A stretch of DNA of 41,404 nucleotides from Akkermansia muciniphila (GTDB lineage Bacteria; Verrucomicrobiota; Verrucomicrobiia; Verrucomicrobiales; Akkermansiaceae). Below are positions 26,653-34,913 of the stretch, in pieces. The notes beneath the pieces were generated by a model. It was not told where the DNA came from. It saw only the letters and a program-made list of their open reading frames with translations, and did no database searches. Numbering within the stretch: position 1 is the first letter of the stretch; each line of letters begins with the position of its first letter. A program made the position numbers and the translations under genes. The stretch spans positions 1 through 41,404 of the forward strand of contig CAMAYN010000008.1 in assembly GCA_945862285.1 (NCBI GenBank). The letters are read 5' to 3'.

Positions 26653-28191
26653 ATGAATGTAATACGGCGATGCGCCTTTCCACTGATGGCAATATTTTTT
26701 GCCTTTGTGCTGTGGTTGCTGCCTTATTTCGCGGGGTCAGTTATCGTTGACGGATTCCAGTCACTCGGGGCAGTAAGCGATTCAAGTAAACCACTGGATT
26801 TGCACTGGCCTCTTGTCGGCACGTTTATGGGCTATCAGCAAGCTTGGGGATTCCATTGGCCGGGTTGGCCTTTGCTACGATCCTTAGCTCTGCCATTGAT
26901 TCCGCGGACGACATGGATCGACCTGCTGTTGTTATCTCTGATATGGTCAACATGCTCCTGGTACGTAATACGAATTTCAAGTCCAAGAAGTAGTACTTTT
27001 TTTCGCGTTACAACTTATATTATCGCAGTGTTGGCGCCTGGTTATCTAGTCGCCGCGCAAAGCTATCGCCCCGAAATCGTTACAGCATTATGTCTGCTCA
27101 TAATTTTGCATTATTGGCAAGCGAAGGAAACGTTGCCAAAATGGATGCGAACCACGGCATTAACGATCCTGCCGCTACTACATCCACTAGGTTTTGTCAT
27201 ACCTGTCACATGGTTTTCGTGGGATTTTCTGGGGGAAAGTAAAAAAATCGGAATAGCCAAAGCCTCGAAGAATATCACTCGAAGAGCATGGCCTCTTATA
27301 TTGGGAGCATTACTATTTTGTTCTTGGTTCGCATTACAGCCTGATGCATGGGCACAGTTCCAATTGAATGTTAAAAGTCAAAGACAGCTCGTCGATGGCT
27401 TAGGTGCAGGTTGGAATACATTTTTCGTATGGGCGATCGGATCACGCGATACATTGCCACTGGTGGGAATCATATTTGGCGCAATGTTAGGAAGCCTTTT
27501 ATTTATCAAACCAGTTCTTAAAAGGCAGGAACTAGGTTCGGAATTTCAGAAATTTATTTATTCAGCACTTGGAGTATGGATCGCGCTTGTCTTTAATATT
27601 GTAGCTAAAAACCCTAACAGTTTACATTTAGTCGCTATACTGCCAATGTGTATCATACTTCACGTAAATCTAATTGACCGTGTTAGTAAAGCTATACATC
27701 CCATACTATTTCCCGTCGGCATGTTTACAACGCTGCTGGTGTTGTCAATTTATCCTTTAAAATACACCTACAATATTTACCAAAATGATGGTCGAAGTTA
27801 TCGCAGTGAAATCGTTGCCTCATTAGATACACTTCCTCATGCGGATAGAGTTCTGATCCCAGTAGCCTTCTGGGAAGCAGCACTTGAAAAGCAAAAAGAT
27901 ACAGGCCAAATATATCAATTCTCCACATTTCCCAATATTCTAAATAGATCAGAAAGGACAATTTATGAACAGCAAACTCTAAGTAATGTAAAGGCGGGCG
28001 ATTTATTAGTATGGGATCCACTGCAAGAATTAGGCGGTGTGTTTAACTTTGTTGAAATCACAGCACTTCGCCATCAAGTAATATGCCCCCCTTCGCAACC
28101 TGATCTGTGGGAAGAAATACAACGAATCCATATTCCAACCGATTATTCGAAAGGACAACCCGTAGAATTTTTGGTCTATCGGAAGAGATAA
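26653..28191 (+). CDS. GT-C-like polytopic membrane glycosyltransferase (putative)
   Basis: A 512-residue protein with about ten membrane helices in the first 380 residues and a soluble C-terminal domain of about 120 residues. It starts with a basic N-terminus and helix (MNVIRRCAFPLMAIFFAFVL). An extracytoplasmic loop follows ('VDGFQSLGAVSDSSKPLDLH'), and a later 'SYRPEIVTALCLL' is similar to the arginine/glutamate segment found in GT39-like enzymes. Such proteins use polyprenyl-phosphate sugars on the periplasmic side. It could use lipid-linked sugars made by the GT2 proteins near 37.7-39.5 kb. The family assignment is by topology, so an unrelated membrane protein is possible. Confidence 0.55.
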   Translation: MNVIRRCAFPLMAIFFAFVLWLLPYFAGSVIVDGFQSLGAVSDSSKPLDLHWPLVGTFMGYQQAWGFHWPGWPLLRSLALPLIPRTTWIDLLLLSLIWSTCSWYVIRISSPRSSTFFRVTTYIIAVLAPGYLVAAQSYRPEIVTALCLLIILHYWQAKETLPKWMRTTALTILPLLHPLGFVIPVTWFSWDFLGESKKIGIAKASKNITRRAWPLILGALLFCSWFALQPDAWAQFQLNVKSQRQLVDGLGAGWNTFFVWAIGSRDTLPLVGIIFGAMLGSLLFIKPVLKRQELGSEFQKFIYSALGVWIALVFNIVAKNPNSLHLVAILPMCIILHVNLIDRVSKAIHPILFPVGMFTTLLVLSIYPLKYTYNIYQNDGRSYRSEIVASLDTLPHADRVLIPVAFWEAALEKQKDTGQIYQFSTFPNILNRSERTIYEQQTLSNVKAGDLLVWDPLQELGGVFNFVEITALRHQVICPPSQPDLWEEIQRIHIPTDYSKGQPVEFLVYRKR

Positions 28192-28202
28192 ATGTTTCAT
28201 TT

Positions 28203-29207
28203 ATGGAAACAAGGATTGAAATCAAAAAAATTCCGTGGATCTCAGGATTTGATTATCTAAGGGTATTTTTTATCATTTGTGTGATATATATGCACTTGCA
28301 TAAATTTCCGCCGAATGAAAACAACAGCTTATTACAGTACTTTTTCTATTATGCGCTATGTTGTACTGCTACACCAGGATTTTTGTTGATTTCATTATAT
28401 ATACAAGGAATCAAAAAAAATACGAATCAGAGCCACTATTTCGGTTTAGCGAATTATGTATATCTCTACTTATTCTGGGTAGGATGTTGGTGCTTGTTAA
28501 CCAAAAGCTACCCAGAACCTAGCATTCGAGGGGTCTTCCTGCATCTGCTACAAGGCGGTGGTTGGTCATTCTATTTTTTTGCTGCCTTGATTTATACTCA
28601 TCTCGTTAGGATCTATGTTGCTTCTTGGAATGACAAATCTTTATGGTGTGGATTACTCCTATCTATGATCATTGCTTTAACAATATTTTGCGGATTATTC
28701 ATGGATAATCGTTTTTTGCAGACAAATGAAACCTATTGGTGGCCAGTAAATTTTATGCCTGCGCCTTTCATTTCAAGTCTATTAGAAAGAAATAGTGAGG
28801 TCATCCAATCCAATACTAAAATAGCTACAAAAATTTGCTTAGTCATTTTATTGACAGCAGTCTTAGTAATGCTTCTGGAGATGAAACTAGTGCAAAATAT
28901 TTCTGGGAATTACACTTACCTAGCGATACCAGAATACCTAAGAGCATCTCCTTGGTTATTCGCAACATGTGTTGTGATCTACGCGCATAGATTCAATTAC
29001 AGCAATAAAATAGTGGGGTTCTTCGCTAGAAATACTTTAGGTATCTTTTGTTTACATGTATTCGTTCTAGATGGTTTAGCAACGATAATGAATAAATTGA
29101 TTTCGATAGAAGTATACGCTACATTGGCCACATTATGCATTACCATTGTTGGATGTGCGCTTGCTGCTGAGCTTATACGTAAGGTATTGAGATCTCGAGT
29201 AATTTAA
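28203..29207 (+). CDS. Acyltransferase-3 family membrane protein (tandem copy 1)
   Basis: 334 residues with about ten helices. It has the N-terminal family opening 'GFDYLRVFFIICVIYMH', the central 'YLYLFWVGCW' and 'GGGWSFYFFAALIY', and the closing 'NTLGIFCLHVFVLDGL'. AT3 proteins move acyl groups, usually acetyl, onto extracytoplasmic glycans. The frame opens back into the upstream gene, but ATG 28203, 12 bases after that gene's stop, precedes the conserved N-terminus correctly. It shares all landmarks with the next gene. Local base composition is AT-rich compared with the 9-14 kb region. Confidence 0.85.
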   Translation: METRIEIKKIPWISGFDYLRVFFIICVIYMHLHKFPPNENNSLLQYFFYYALCCTATPGFLLISLYIQGIKKNTNQSHYFGLANYVYLYLFWVGCWCLLTKSYPEPSIRGVFLHLLQGGGWSFYFFAALIYTHLVRIYVASWNDKSLWCGLLLSMIIALTIFCGLFMDNRFLQTNETYWWPVNFMPAPFISSLLERNSEVIQSNTKIATKICLVILLTAVLVMLLEMKLVQNISGNYTYLAIPEYLRASPWLFATCVVIYAHRFNYSNKIVGFFARNTLGIFCLHVFVLDGLATIMNKLISIEVYATLATLCITIVGCALAAELIRKVLRSRVI

Positions 29208-29232
29208 CTACAACATAATAACGCAATTAGCT

Positions 29233-30282
29233 TTGAAAAGTTTTTTTGAAAATTCATCTGTACAAAAAAAAGCGAGTTCTGAGCATTATAATGGGTTTGA
29301 TTATCTGAGAGTATTATTCATGATCTCTGTGGTTTCAGTGCACTCGGGGTTAACTCTTGCGCTAGCTACAAATCTTAATGCTAGTGCAGAAATTTCACCG
29401 AACTTTTGGGATTATGTTCAGTTCAATGTCCAAGCAATTTCGGTGCCTACCTTCGTCTTGATTTCATGTATCTTATTCTCCTCTAAACCTTTCACTTGGC
29501 AAAGATTTTCCTCAAGGCAATTAAATCTATTTTATTTGTATCTGTTTTGGGTAGGTACTTGGATGTACTACACAAAACCAGAGTTTGTTTTAGACTTCAG
29601 GATCTTGTCTGAATTATTTCTAAGAGGTGGTGGGTGGCAATTCTACTTTTTAGCCGTGATTATTTTAATGACCTGTGTCAACGCACTGTTACTGAGTTCG
29701 AAAAAAGTAGTCAGGGTCCTTACCTTTACAGCGTGCATCGGTATTTTTTCATACTTTGAAATTGACACAATAGCAACTCGATCATGGGCTGAATCTCCGA
29801 ACTACTGGAATCCTTGCTGTTTCTTATTATTGCCGTGTTTTGCCGTATTAGTGAATCAATATAAAGTACGAATTTTACATACCCATAGTGTTACCATCAT
29901 CATAGCTTTAATATTACTCGCTGTGGCAGTGGCAATAGTCGAGTGGCAATTCGCGATACCTGGGGAATTTCTCCCTAGTGAAAGACGATGGTTGCCAAGA
30001 CACGCCAGACTATCAGTGCACCTTACTGCACTGGCAGTTGTCATTTGTGCAATGAAATGCAAGCCCAAGCCTCGTCTCCTTATTTCATTTCTCGCGCGTA
30101 ACTCATTAGGTGTTTACTGTCTTCATGGATTTATATTAGGAGGAGTGTTAACGTTTTTCCAATCCATTATGGGTTCGTATAATCGTGAATTAGCAATCAC
30201 TGCTGGTTGCGCATTCGTTGTAATTTCTTGCGTGATTGCTTCAGAAGTTTTACGTAAGATATTACAACACAAGATTATCTGA
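29233..30282 (+). CDS. Acyltransferase-3 family membrane protein (tandem copy 2)
   Basis: 349 residues, paralogous to the preceding gene: 'GFDYLRVLFMISVVSVH', 'YLYLFWVGTW', 'GGGWQFYFLAVII', 'NSLGVYCLHGFILGG', and the shared C-terminal layout 'AxEVLRKILQHKII'. It lacks an ATG near the 5' end. TTG 29233 was taken because it gives an N-terminal tail like that of copy 1 and the next in-frame ATG lies inside the first helix. No SGNH domain is fused to it, but an exported SGNH protein gene follows at 30297. It probably acylates the polymer or its lipid-linked repeat in the periplasm. Confidence 0.83.
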   Translation: MKSFFENSSVQKKASSEHYNGFDYLRVLFMISVVSVHSGLTLALATNLNASAEISPNFWDYVQFNVQAISVPTFVLISCILFSSKPFTWQRFSSRQLNLFYLYLFWVGTWMYYTKPEFVLDFRILSELFLRGGGWQFYFLAVIILMTCVNALLLSSKKVVRVLTFTACIGIFSYFEIDTIATRSWAESPNYWNPCCFLLLPCFAVLVNQYKVRILHTHSVTIIIALILLAVAVAIVEWQFAIPGEFLPSERRWLPRHARLSVHLTALAVVICAMKCKPKPRLLISFLARNSLGVYCLHGFILGGVLTFFQSIMGSYNRELAITAGCAFVVISCVIASEVLRKILQHKII

Positions 30283-30296
30283 TCCAATATGGCATC

Positions 30297-32447
30297 ATGC
30301 ACATTTGTCATATAGATAAAAGATTGAATATTTCACTCATAATACCTTTTATTTATTCGTTAGTGCTACTCTTTTCGTCCGTAGCCAATGCGCAAAATAT
30401 GACGATTCTGGTTGATTTTGGGCAAGCAGCCTACAAGACGATTAATCCTGATGCAAAAGGTAACTATTGGAATAATGTTTCTGATGACTTATCTCGACTG
30501 AATTTGAGTAACCTCGTCCTTAAAAATGGTCGCAAAACACCCGTAAGCATTGATGTTGCAGGTTTCTCCGGTGGGGCGAACGCGAATGGTACTACCAATC
30601 CCGATACCGCATTGCTCCGTTCTTTGGCTATTGCTTCTGCGGCTCGTGATTCTTTTTATGTTTCAGGAAACTCCGTCATGAGAGTAACGTTGAGTCAATT
30701 GCCCAAAAATTCGAAATATAAAATTACACTTTTTGGATCTCGCGATGCTACGGAGACGAGAACTACAAAATATGATGTATTGGGTGCTAGAGCATCCACA
30801 CAATTCTTAGTTACGAGCGGTAGCAAAATTGGCATGCTTCCTGAACTGCATGCGAACAGATCTTCCTCATGTGTTTTTGATCAATTCGAATGTTCTTCGT
30901 CTGGTGAAATTACAATAGAAGTTAGAAGAAGTGGTCTGAATTTTGGCTATCTAGGTTCATTGATGCTTGAATTCCTAGATCCGATCAATCTCCCACCTGT
31001 TGCATCTTCAAGCATCGTTGCTGGAGCACCGCGTGTTGGAACGAACCTTCGCACGTATTTCAAATATGAGGATGTGGAGGGTGACCCCATGGCGACCGTA
31101 GAATACCAATTTGAGAAGGCCACTAACGATCTTGGCTCTGGCCTTTCAGTAGTTCAGAATTGGTCTAATAATAGTGGCTACATTCTTTCTAATACCGATC
31201 TCAATTGCTTTTATCGTTGCGGTATTCGTGTGAATCCCACATCCGGATCTGCATCAAATTTTATTTTTTACACGCCATGGTATGGTTCCGTTCGCGATTC
31301 TCATTTTACGAGTATATATTTTATTGGTAATAGTTTTACACGGTGGGCAAACATACCGAAACAAACTGAAACTTTAAGTATGGTAGAATCAGGCCCAATT
31401 GTAATTGGCGCACAACTTACCGATGGGCAAAACCTGCGGTACCACTGGGATTCAGGTATCGAATCCGATTTCTTACTTACATCTGGTACTCGCTCACGGC
31501 GTGAAATATCTACTCGCTCTTGGGAGGTAGTTGTAATCCAACCACATAGTCAAGAATGGATATCATCTTCCTATTCCCAATTTCACAATTATTCTAAATT
31601 ATTTACAGTATTGGCTGTTGAAAATCAATCTCAAGTATATCTCAATGCGTACTGGCCATGGGCTACCTCGGATATCTCGCAGCAAACTCAAATCAATAAC
31701 AGTTTTGAACAATTGCGTTCGACGCTTAGCGTAGGTTTGGCAAAACCAGTTCTAATTATTCCGTCCGGTGAGGCATTACGTGCCGTTATATCGTTTTGTG
31801 GTAAAGATGAACTAGTTGGTTACAATCGTTCCTCATTCTACCTTGATGAACGTCACCAAAGCGCCCTCGGTGGTTATGTTACTGCATTGACTCACTACGC
31901 TACGATTTACAGAAAAAGTCCGGTTGGTATGACATCGAATACATTGAGTGCAAAAGCTGAAAATCAGATCGTTACCTTACCCAGTTCTGTTGCCGCACGT
32001 ATTCAACAAATCGTATGGGATGTTGTGCAACGCTATCCGAACGCATTATCTGCTTCCACTGCCGAGGTGAATCATAATCCATCGCCATTGCCTCCCCCCG
32101 CTTTGGTGGATCCACCATTTGTCGCGGAATCGGGCGTGCCTTCCGATCCTATATTATTGGCATACGCTTTTGCACAAGGAACCCTAGGTTCGTTATCTAG
32201 GATAGAAAATCTCCCCCATCCGGATCCAGCTAAGGTGACAGATAGATTTTCTGTAGTATATTCGATGAACCCCATTGCTCTGGCGGATGGTGTCGTTTAT
32301 AAGCCGCAATGGTCTTATGATTTAAAACGATGGACTGAAACACAACCAGATAACACGATAATAGATGTATCATCAAACAAAGTAACGGTTTCATGGCCAT
32401 TAACCAGTCGCTGGCGATATTTGCGAGTTCATTTATCGAAGCCATAA
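30297..32447 (+). CDS. Exported SGNH-hydrolase-like protein with Verrucomicrobial accessory domains
   Basis: 716 residues. A signal peptide precedes 'VANAQNMTIL'. Residues about 37-230 form a beta-rich domain with 'ILVDFGQAAYKT' and 'SIDVAGFSGGANANGTT', of a style common in secreted Verrucomicrobial proteins. Residues about 340-560 look like an SGNH esterase close to DUF4886: nucleophile Ser346 in 'FIGNSFT', and Asp517/His520 in 'YLDERHQSALGGY', then 'YRKSPVG'. The C-terminal 90 residues ('PQWSYDLKRWTET') form another small beta domain. Following two acyltransferases and preceding MBOAT, it may remove or transfer acyl groups outside the cytoplasmic membrane. Substrate unknown. Confidence 0.72.
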   Translation: MHICHIDKRLNISLIIPFIYSLVLLFSSVANAQNMTILVDFGQAAYKTINPDAKGNYWNNVSDDLSRLNLSNLVLKNGRKTPVSIDVAGFSGGANANGTTNPDTALLRSLAIASAARDSFYVSGNSVMRVTLSQLPKNSKYKITLFGSRDATETRTTKYDVLGARASTQFLVTSGSKIGMLPELHANRSSSCVFDQFECSSSGEITIEVRRSGLNFGYLGSLMLEFLDPINLPPVASSSIVAGAPRVGTNLRTYFKYEDVEGDPMATVEYQFEKATNDLGSGLSVVQNWSNNSGYILSNTDLNCFYRCGIRVNPTSGSASNFIFYTPWYGSVRDSHFTSIYFIGNSFTRWANIPKQTETLSMVESGPIVIGAQLTDGQNLRYHWDSGIESDFLLTSGTRSRREISTRSWEVVVIQPHSQEWISSSYSQFHNYSKLFTVLAVENQSQVYLNAYWPWATSDISQQTQINNSFEQLRSTLSVGLAKPVLIIPSGEALRAVISFCGKDELVGYNRSSFYLDERHQSALGGYVTALTHYATIYRKSPVGMTSNTLSAKAENQIVTLPSSVAARIQQIVWDVVQRYPNALSASTAEVNHNPSPLPPPALVDPPFVAESGVPSDPILLAYAFAQGTLGSLSRIENLPHPDPAKVTDRFSVVYSMNPIALADGVVYKPQWSYDLKRWTETQPDNTIIDVSSNKVTVSWPLTSRWRYLRVHLSKP

Positions 32448-32460
32448 TCTCGGAGATTAT
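32444..32460. repeat. Perfect 7-base inverted repeat at the stop of the SGNH gene
   Basis: ATAATCT-CGG-AGATTAT spans the TAA stop codon and its 3' side, with a three-base loop. No T-run follows, so it does not qualify as a typical intrinsic terminator. It could slow 3' decay or be chance. It lies at the start of a 119-base gap, one of the longer gaps in the plus-strand series. Confidence 0.4.
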
Positions 32461-32566
32461 TGTAAGAAATGAATTACTTAATGCGCGCGTGATTTAGTAT
32501 CTCAATGCCATTTTCTATATCGCGAAATTTCACTTCAATAACTTGTATTGCTACGCAACGATTTTT

Positions 32567-34027
32567 ATGTTATTCAATTCTTGGGAGTTTCTTGTTCTAT
32601 TACTTATCACTCTCCTGCTCTATTATTTACCTTGGACAAAAGGATGTCACGGTAAAGCTTGGCAGGTGACAGTGGCTTTATTAGCAAGTGTCATTTTCTA
32701 TGGTTGGGAAGATCCAAAATTACTGGGTATTCTCTCAATTTCTTGTATCGGAAATGCTATCGCAACAGCAAGAATCATCGTATATAAAATCGCAGGAGAC
32801 GAGCAAAAGGTAAAACGTTGGGTGCGTTTAGCAGTAATTCTCAACCTAGGATTGTTAGCAGTTTTTAAGTATCTGCCATTTCTTGTCGGCATGATGCCGT
32901 TTCTTCCTCAAAACTGGATCAGTGCGCTGAAAAATATTCCGTTACCTATCGGAATCTCATTCTACACGTTTCATGGGATCAGCATGATAGTTGATGTCGC
33001 CCGTGGCGAGGTCACGCGTGAAAGTGACGCTATGTTATCACGAGGAACACGTTTTTCCAAAGGTGTTCGCGATATTGGATTTTATCTTTTGTTTTTCCCT
33101 CAATTGGTAGCTGGGCCTATTGTGAAAGCAAAACAGTTTTGGCCACAAATCTCAGCGAAGCGATGGAGCGACATTCCGTGGGTAAATGTGGTGCGCTACT
33201 TGATCTTAGGATTTTTTCTTAAAATGGTGGTTGCGGATAATCTGGCAGAGCAAACGGTAACCCTAACTAAGCCGTGGCTCAGCGACTTAAGTCCGCTAGA
33301 TTTAATTTTTCTTCTTTATGGATACTCCATGCAAATTTTTGCTGACTTTGCAGGATATTCTTTGATCGCCATCGGATTGGCTGCTTTGTTTGGTTATCAA
33401 TTCCCAATCAACTTTGATTTTCCCTACCTATCCACGAGTATTACGGAATTTTGGAGGCGATGGCACATGTCCCTCTCAGCGTGGCTTCGTGATTATCTGT
33501 ATATACCCCTTGGAGGAAATCGGAAGGGCGAGAAAAGAACATACATCAATTTATTTCTTGTGATGTTTTTAGGAGGACTTTGGCACGGCGCGGAATGGAA
33601 ATTTGCCTTATGGGGCACGCTTCATGGATTGCTGTTAGGAATGGAAAGATTTTGGAATAGACATCGCTCAAAAACTGCAAACCAACAAAAGTCAGGTCTT
33701 CGTGCTGTAGCTGGTTGGTTTTATACATTCCATGCTGTGACCCTTCTTTGGTTAACGTTTCTTATGCAAGACATGAATCAAATTGCCTATTTCTTCAGAG
33801 AATTGTTGATCCCTGGACGAGTTGTCGGACCTGTTGTCTATAGTTCGATTTTGTTTGGTTCCACTGTGGTAATCTATCATGCCTTTGGCTGGTGGCGTGA
33901 ACACCGCAAAGACACATTCTCGCAATTTAGAGGCTCATGGAGAGAGGCAGTGCTATACGGAGTCATGCTCTTTCTCTTGTTAACCAATGCAGGCCCGCCA
34001 CAGGGGTTCATTTATTTCCAATTTTAA
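32567..34027 (+). CDS. AlgI/DltB-type MBOAT O-acyltransferase
   Basis: 486 residues with about ten to twelve helices. It opens 'MLFNSWEFLVLLLITLLLYY', the typical AlgI-like N-terminus, which fixes the start at ATG 32567 rather than the TTG at 32543. The MBOAT signatures are present: 'LPIGISFYTFHGISMIVDV', 'FFPQLVAGPIVKA', 'FWRRWHMSLSAWLRDYLYIP', 'GGNRKG', and catalytic His340 in 'LWHGAEWKFALWGTLHG'. These enzymes pass acetyl or acyl groups across the membrane to a periplasmic partner. The partner is probably the anchored SGNH-like protein encoded 15 bases downstream. Confidence 0.93.
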   Translation: MLFNSWEFLVLLLITLLLYYLPWTKGCHGKAWQVTVALLASVIFYGWEDPKLLGILSISCIGNAIATARIIVYKIAGDEQKVKRWVRLAVILNLGLLAVFKYLPFLVGMMPFLPQNWISALKNIPLPIGISFYTFHGISMIVDVARGEVTRESDAMLSRGTRFSKGVRDIGFYLLFFPQLVAGPIVKAKQFWPQISAKRWSDIPWVNVVRYLILGFFLKMVVADNLAEQTVTLTKPWLSDLSPLDLIFLLYGYSMQIFADFAGYSLIAIGLAALFGYQFPINFDFPYLSTSITEFWRRWHMSLSAWLRDYLYIPLGGNRKGEKRTYINLFLVMFLGGLWHGAEWKFALWGTLHGLLLGMERFWNRHRSKTANQQKSGLRAVAGWFYTFHAVTLLWLTFLMQDMNQIAYFFRELLIPGRVVGPVVYSSILFGSTVVIYHAFGWWREHRKDTFSQFRGSWREAVLYGVMLFLLLTNAGPPQGFIYFQF

Positions 34028-34042
34028 TTTTAAAATTACGAT

Positions 34043-34909
34043 ATGAGTCACGGTTCAGCTTCTAAATTAAAATTCATGACCAGCCTATTATTGTCAGTAG
34101 GCGTTTGTTTTTGTATTCAAGCCTATTTTTTTTACATACGAGACGCGGGAACTGGTAAAACTGAATCCAATTACTTTAGTACATTTAGTCGGTTTCAAGC
34201 GGGTGCTAAACCCGCAGCAGAGATTGCTTTAGCAGGGTCTTCGATTACGGGAAGATTGCCTGGGAGAGAAATCGGGAATCAAGATATCGCCAATCTAGGT
34301 TCCGATGGTGGTTCTGCCATGGATGGATTGCGGCTAATCACAGAGGGAAGAATTGACCCGCCGTCATGGTTAGTCATTGAGGTCAACACGCTCTATCGGG
34401 CAGTTTGCGTAGGTGAAACATTGATCTATCAGGGGGCGCAGAGTCCATGGTTTGGTGTCGGAGCTAAGCAGCCATTACTGGGGGCGTCGGCTCGTCCAAC
34501 AGGTATGTTATACGCGGCGATTCTTCGACGGCCTAAGGTATTAGTGGCTGATGGATTCAAAGTAACTGCGAATGACATTGTGCTTCCCGTTGATAGCTCG
34601 CTCGATAAGTTTACCGAGGGAGAAAAAAACACGTTTGATTCTTATTTATCCCAGCTTCAAAGATTGCAAAACCAGGGTGTGAAAATCATTATTGCTAACT
34701 ATCCTGCTGGCGAAATGACTGAGCGGGAAGAATTTCTGATGAATACTACCTTAGCCGAATTAGGGAAATCGATAAAGTTTTCGTATCTTGATTTACGCAA
34801 TCAAATTCCTCGACAAGATCTACAATTTACAGATCCCATTCATTTAGCACCTGAGTCTGCCGCAAGAGTTTTGCAGACGATACGCAATTTCTGTATAGAG
34901 AATAACTAG
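34043..34909 (+). CDS. Membrane-anchored SGNH/AlgJ-like acyl transfer partner of MBOAT
   Basis: 288 residues. One N-terminal hydrophobic segment ('FMTSLLLSVGVCFCIQAYFF') works as an anchor or signal. The exported part has an SGNH-like nucleophile motif, 'IALAGSSITGRLPG' (Gly65, Ser66, Ser67, with Ser67 in the GDS position), a mid block 'LVIEVNTLYRAV', and the closing Asp264/His267 pair in 'TDPIHLAPESA'. Proteins of this kind (AlgJ/AlgX, DltD-like) receive acyl groups from MBOAT proteins and pass them to the glycan. Coupling to the MBOAT gene supports this. The sequence is not close enough to AlgJ for a name. Confidence 0.72.
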   Translation: MSHGSASKLKFMTSLLLSVGVCFCIQAYFFYIRDAGTGKTESNYFSTFSRFQAGAKPAAEIALAGSSITGRLPGREIGNQDIANLGSDGGSAMDGLRLITEGRIDPPSWLVIEVNTLYRAVCVGETLIYQGAQSPWFGVGAKQPLLGASARPTGMLYAAILRRPKVLVADGFKVTANDIVLPVDSSLDKFTEGEKNTFDSYLSQLQRLQNQGVKIIIANYPAGEMTEREEFLMNTTLAELGKSIKFSYLDLRNQIPRQDLQFTDPIHLAPESAARVLQTIRNFCIENN

Positions 34910-34913
34910 AATA

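Noticed and set aside
28107-28202. Upstream extension of the first AT3 gene
   Set aside because: It lies inside the 3' end of the GT-C-like gene. ATG 28203 precedes the conserved AT3 opening.
32444-32460. Inverted repeat as an intrinsic terminator
   Set aside because: The stem is short and no T-run follows, so it is listed only as a repeat.
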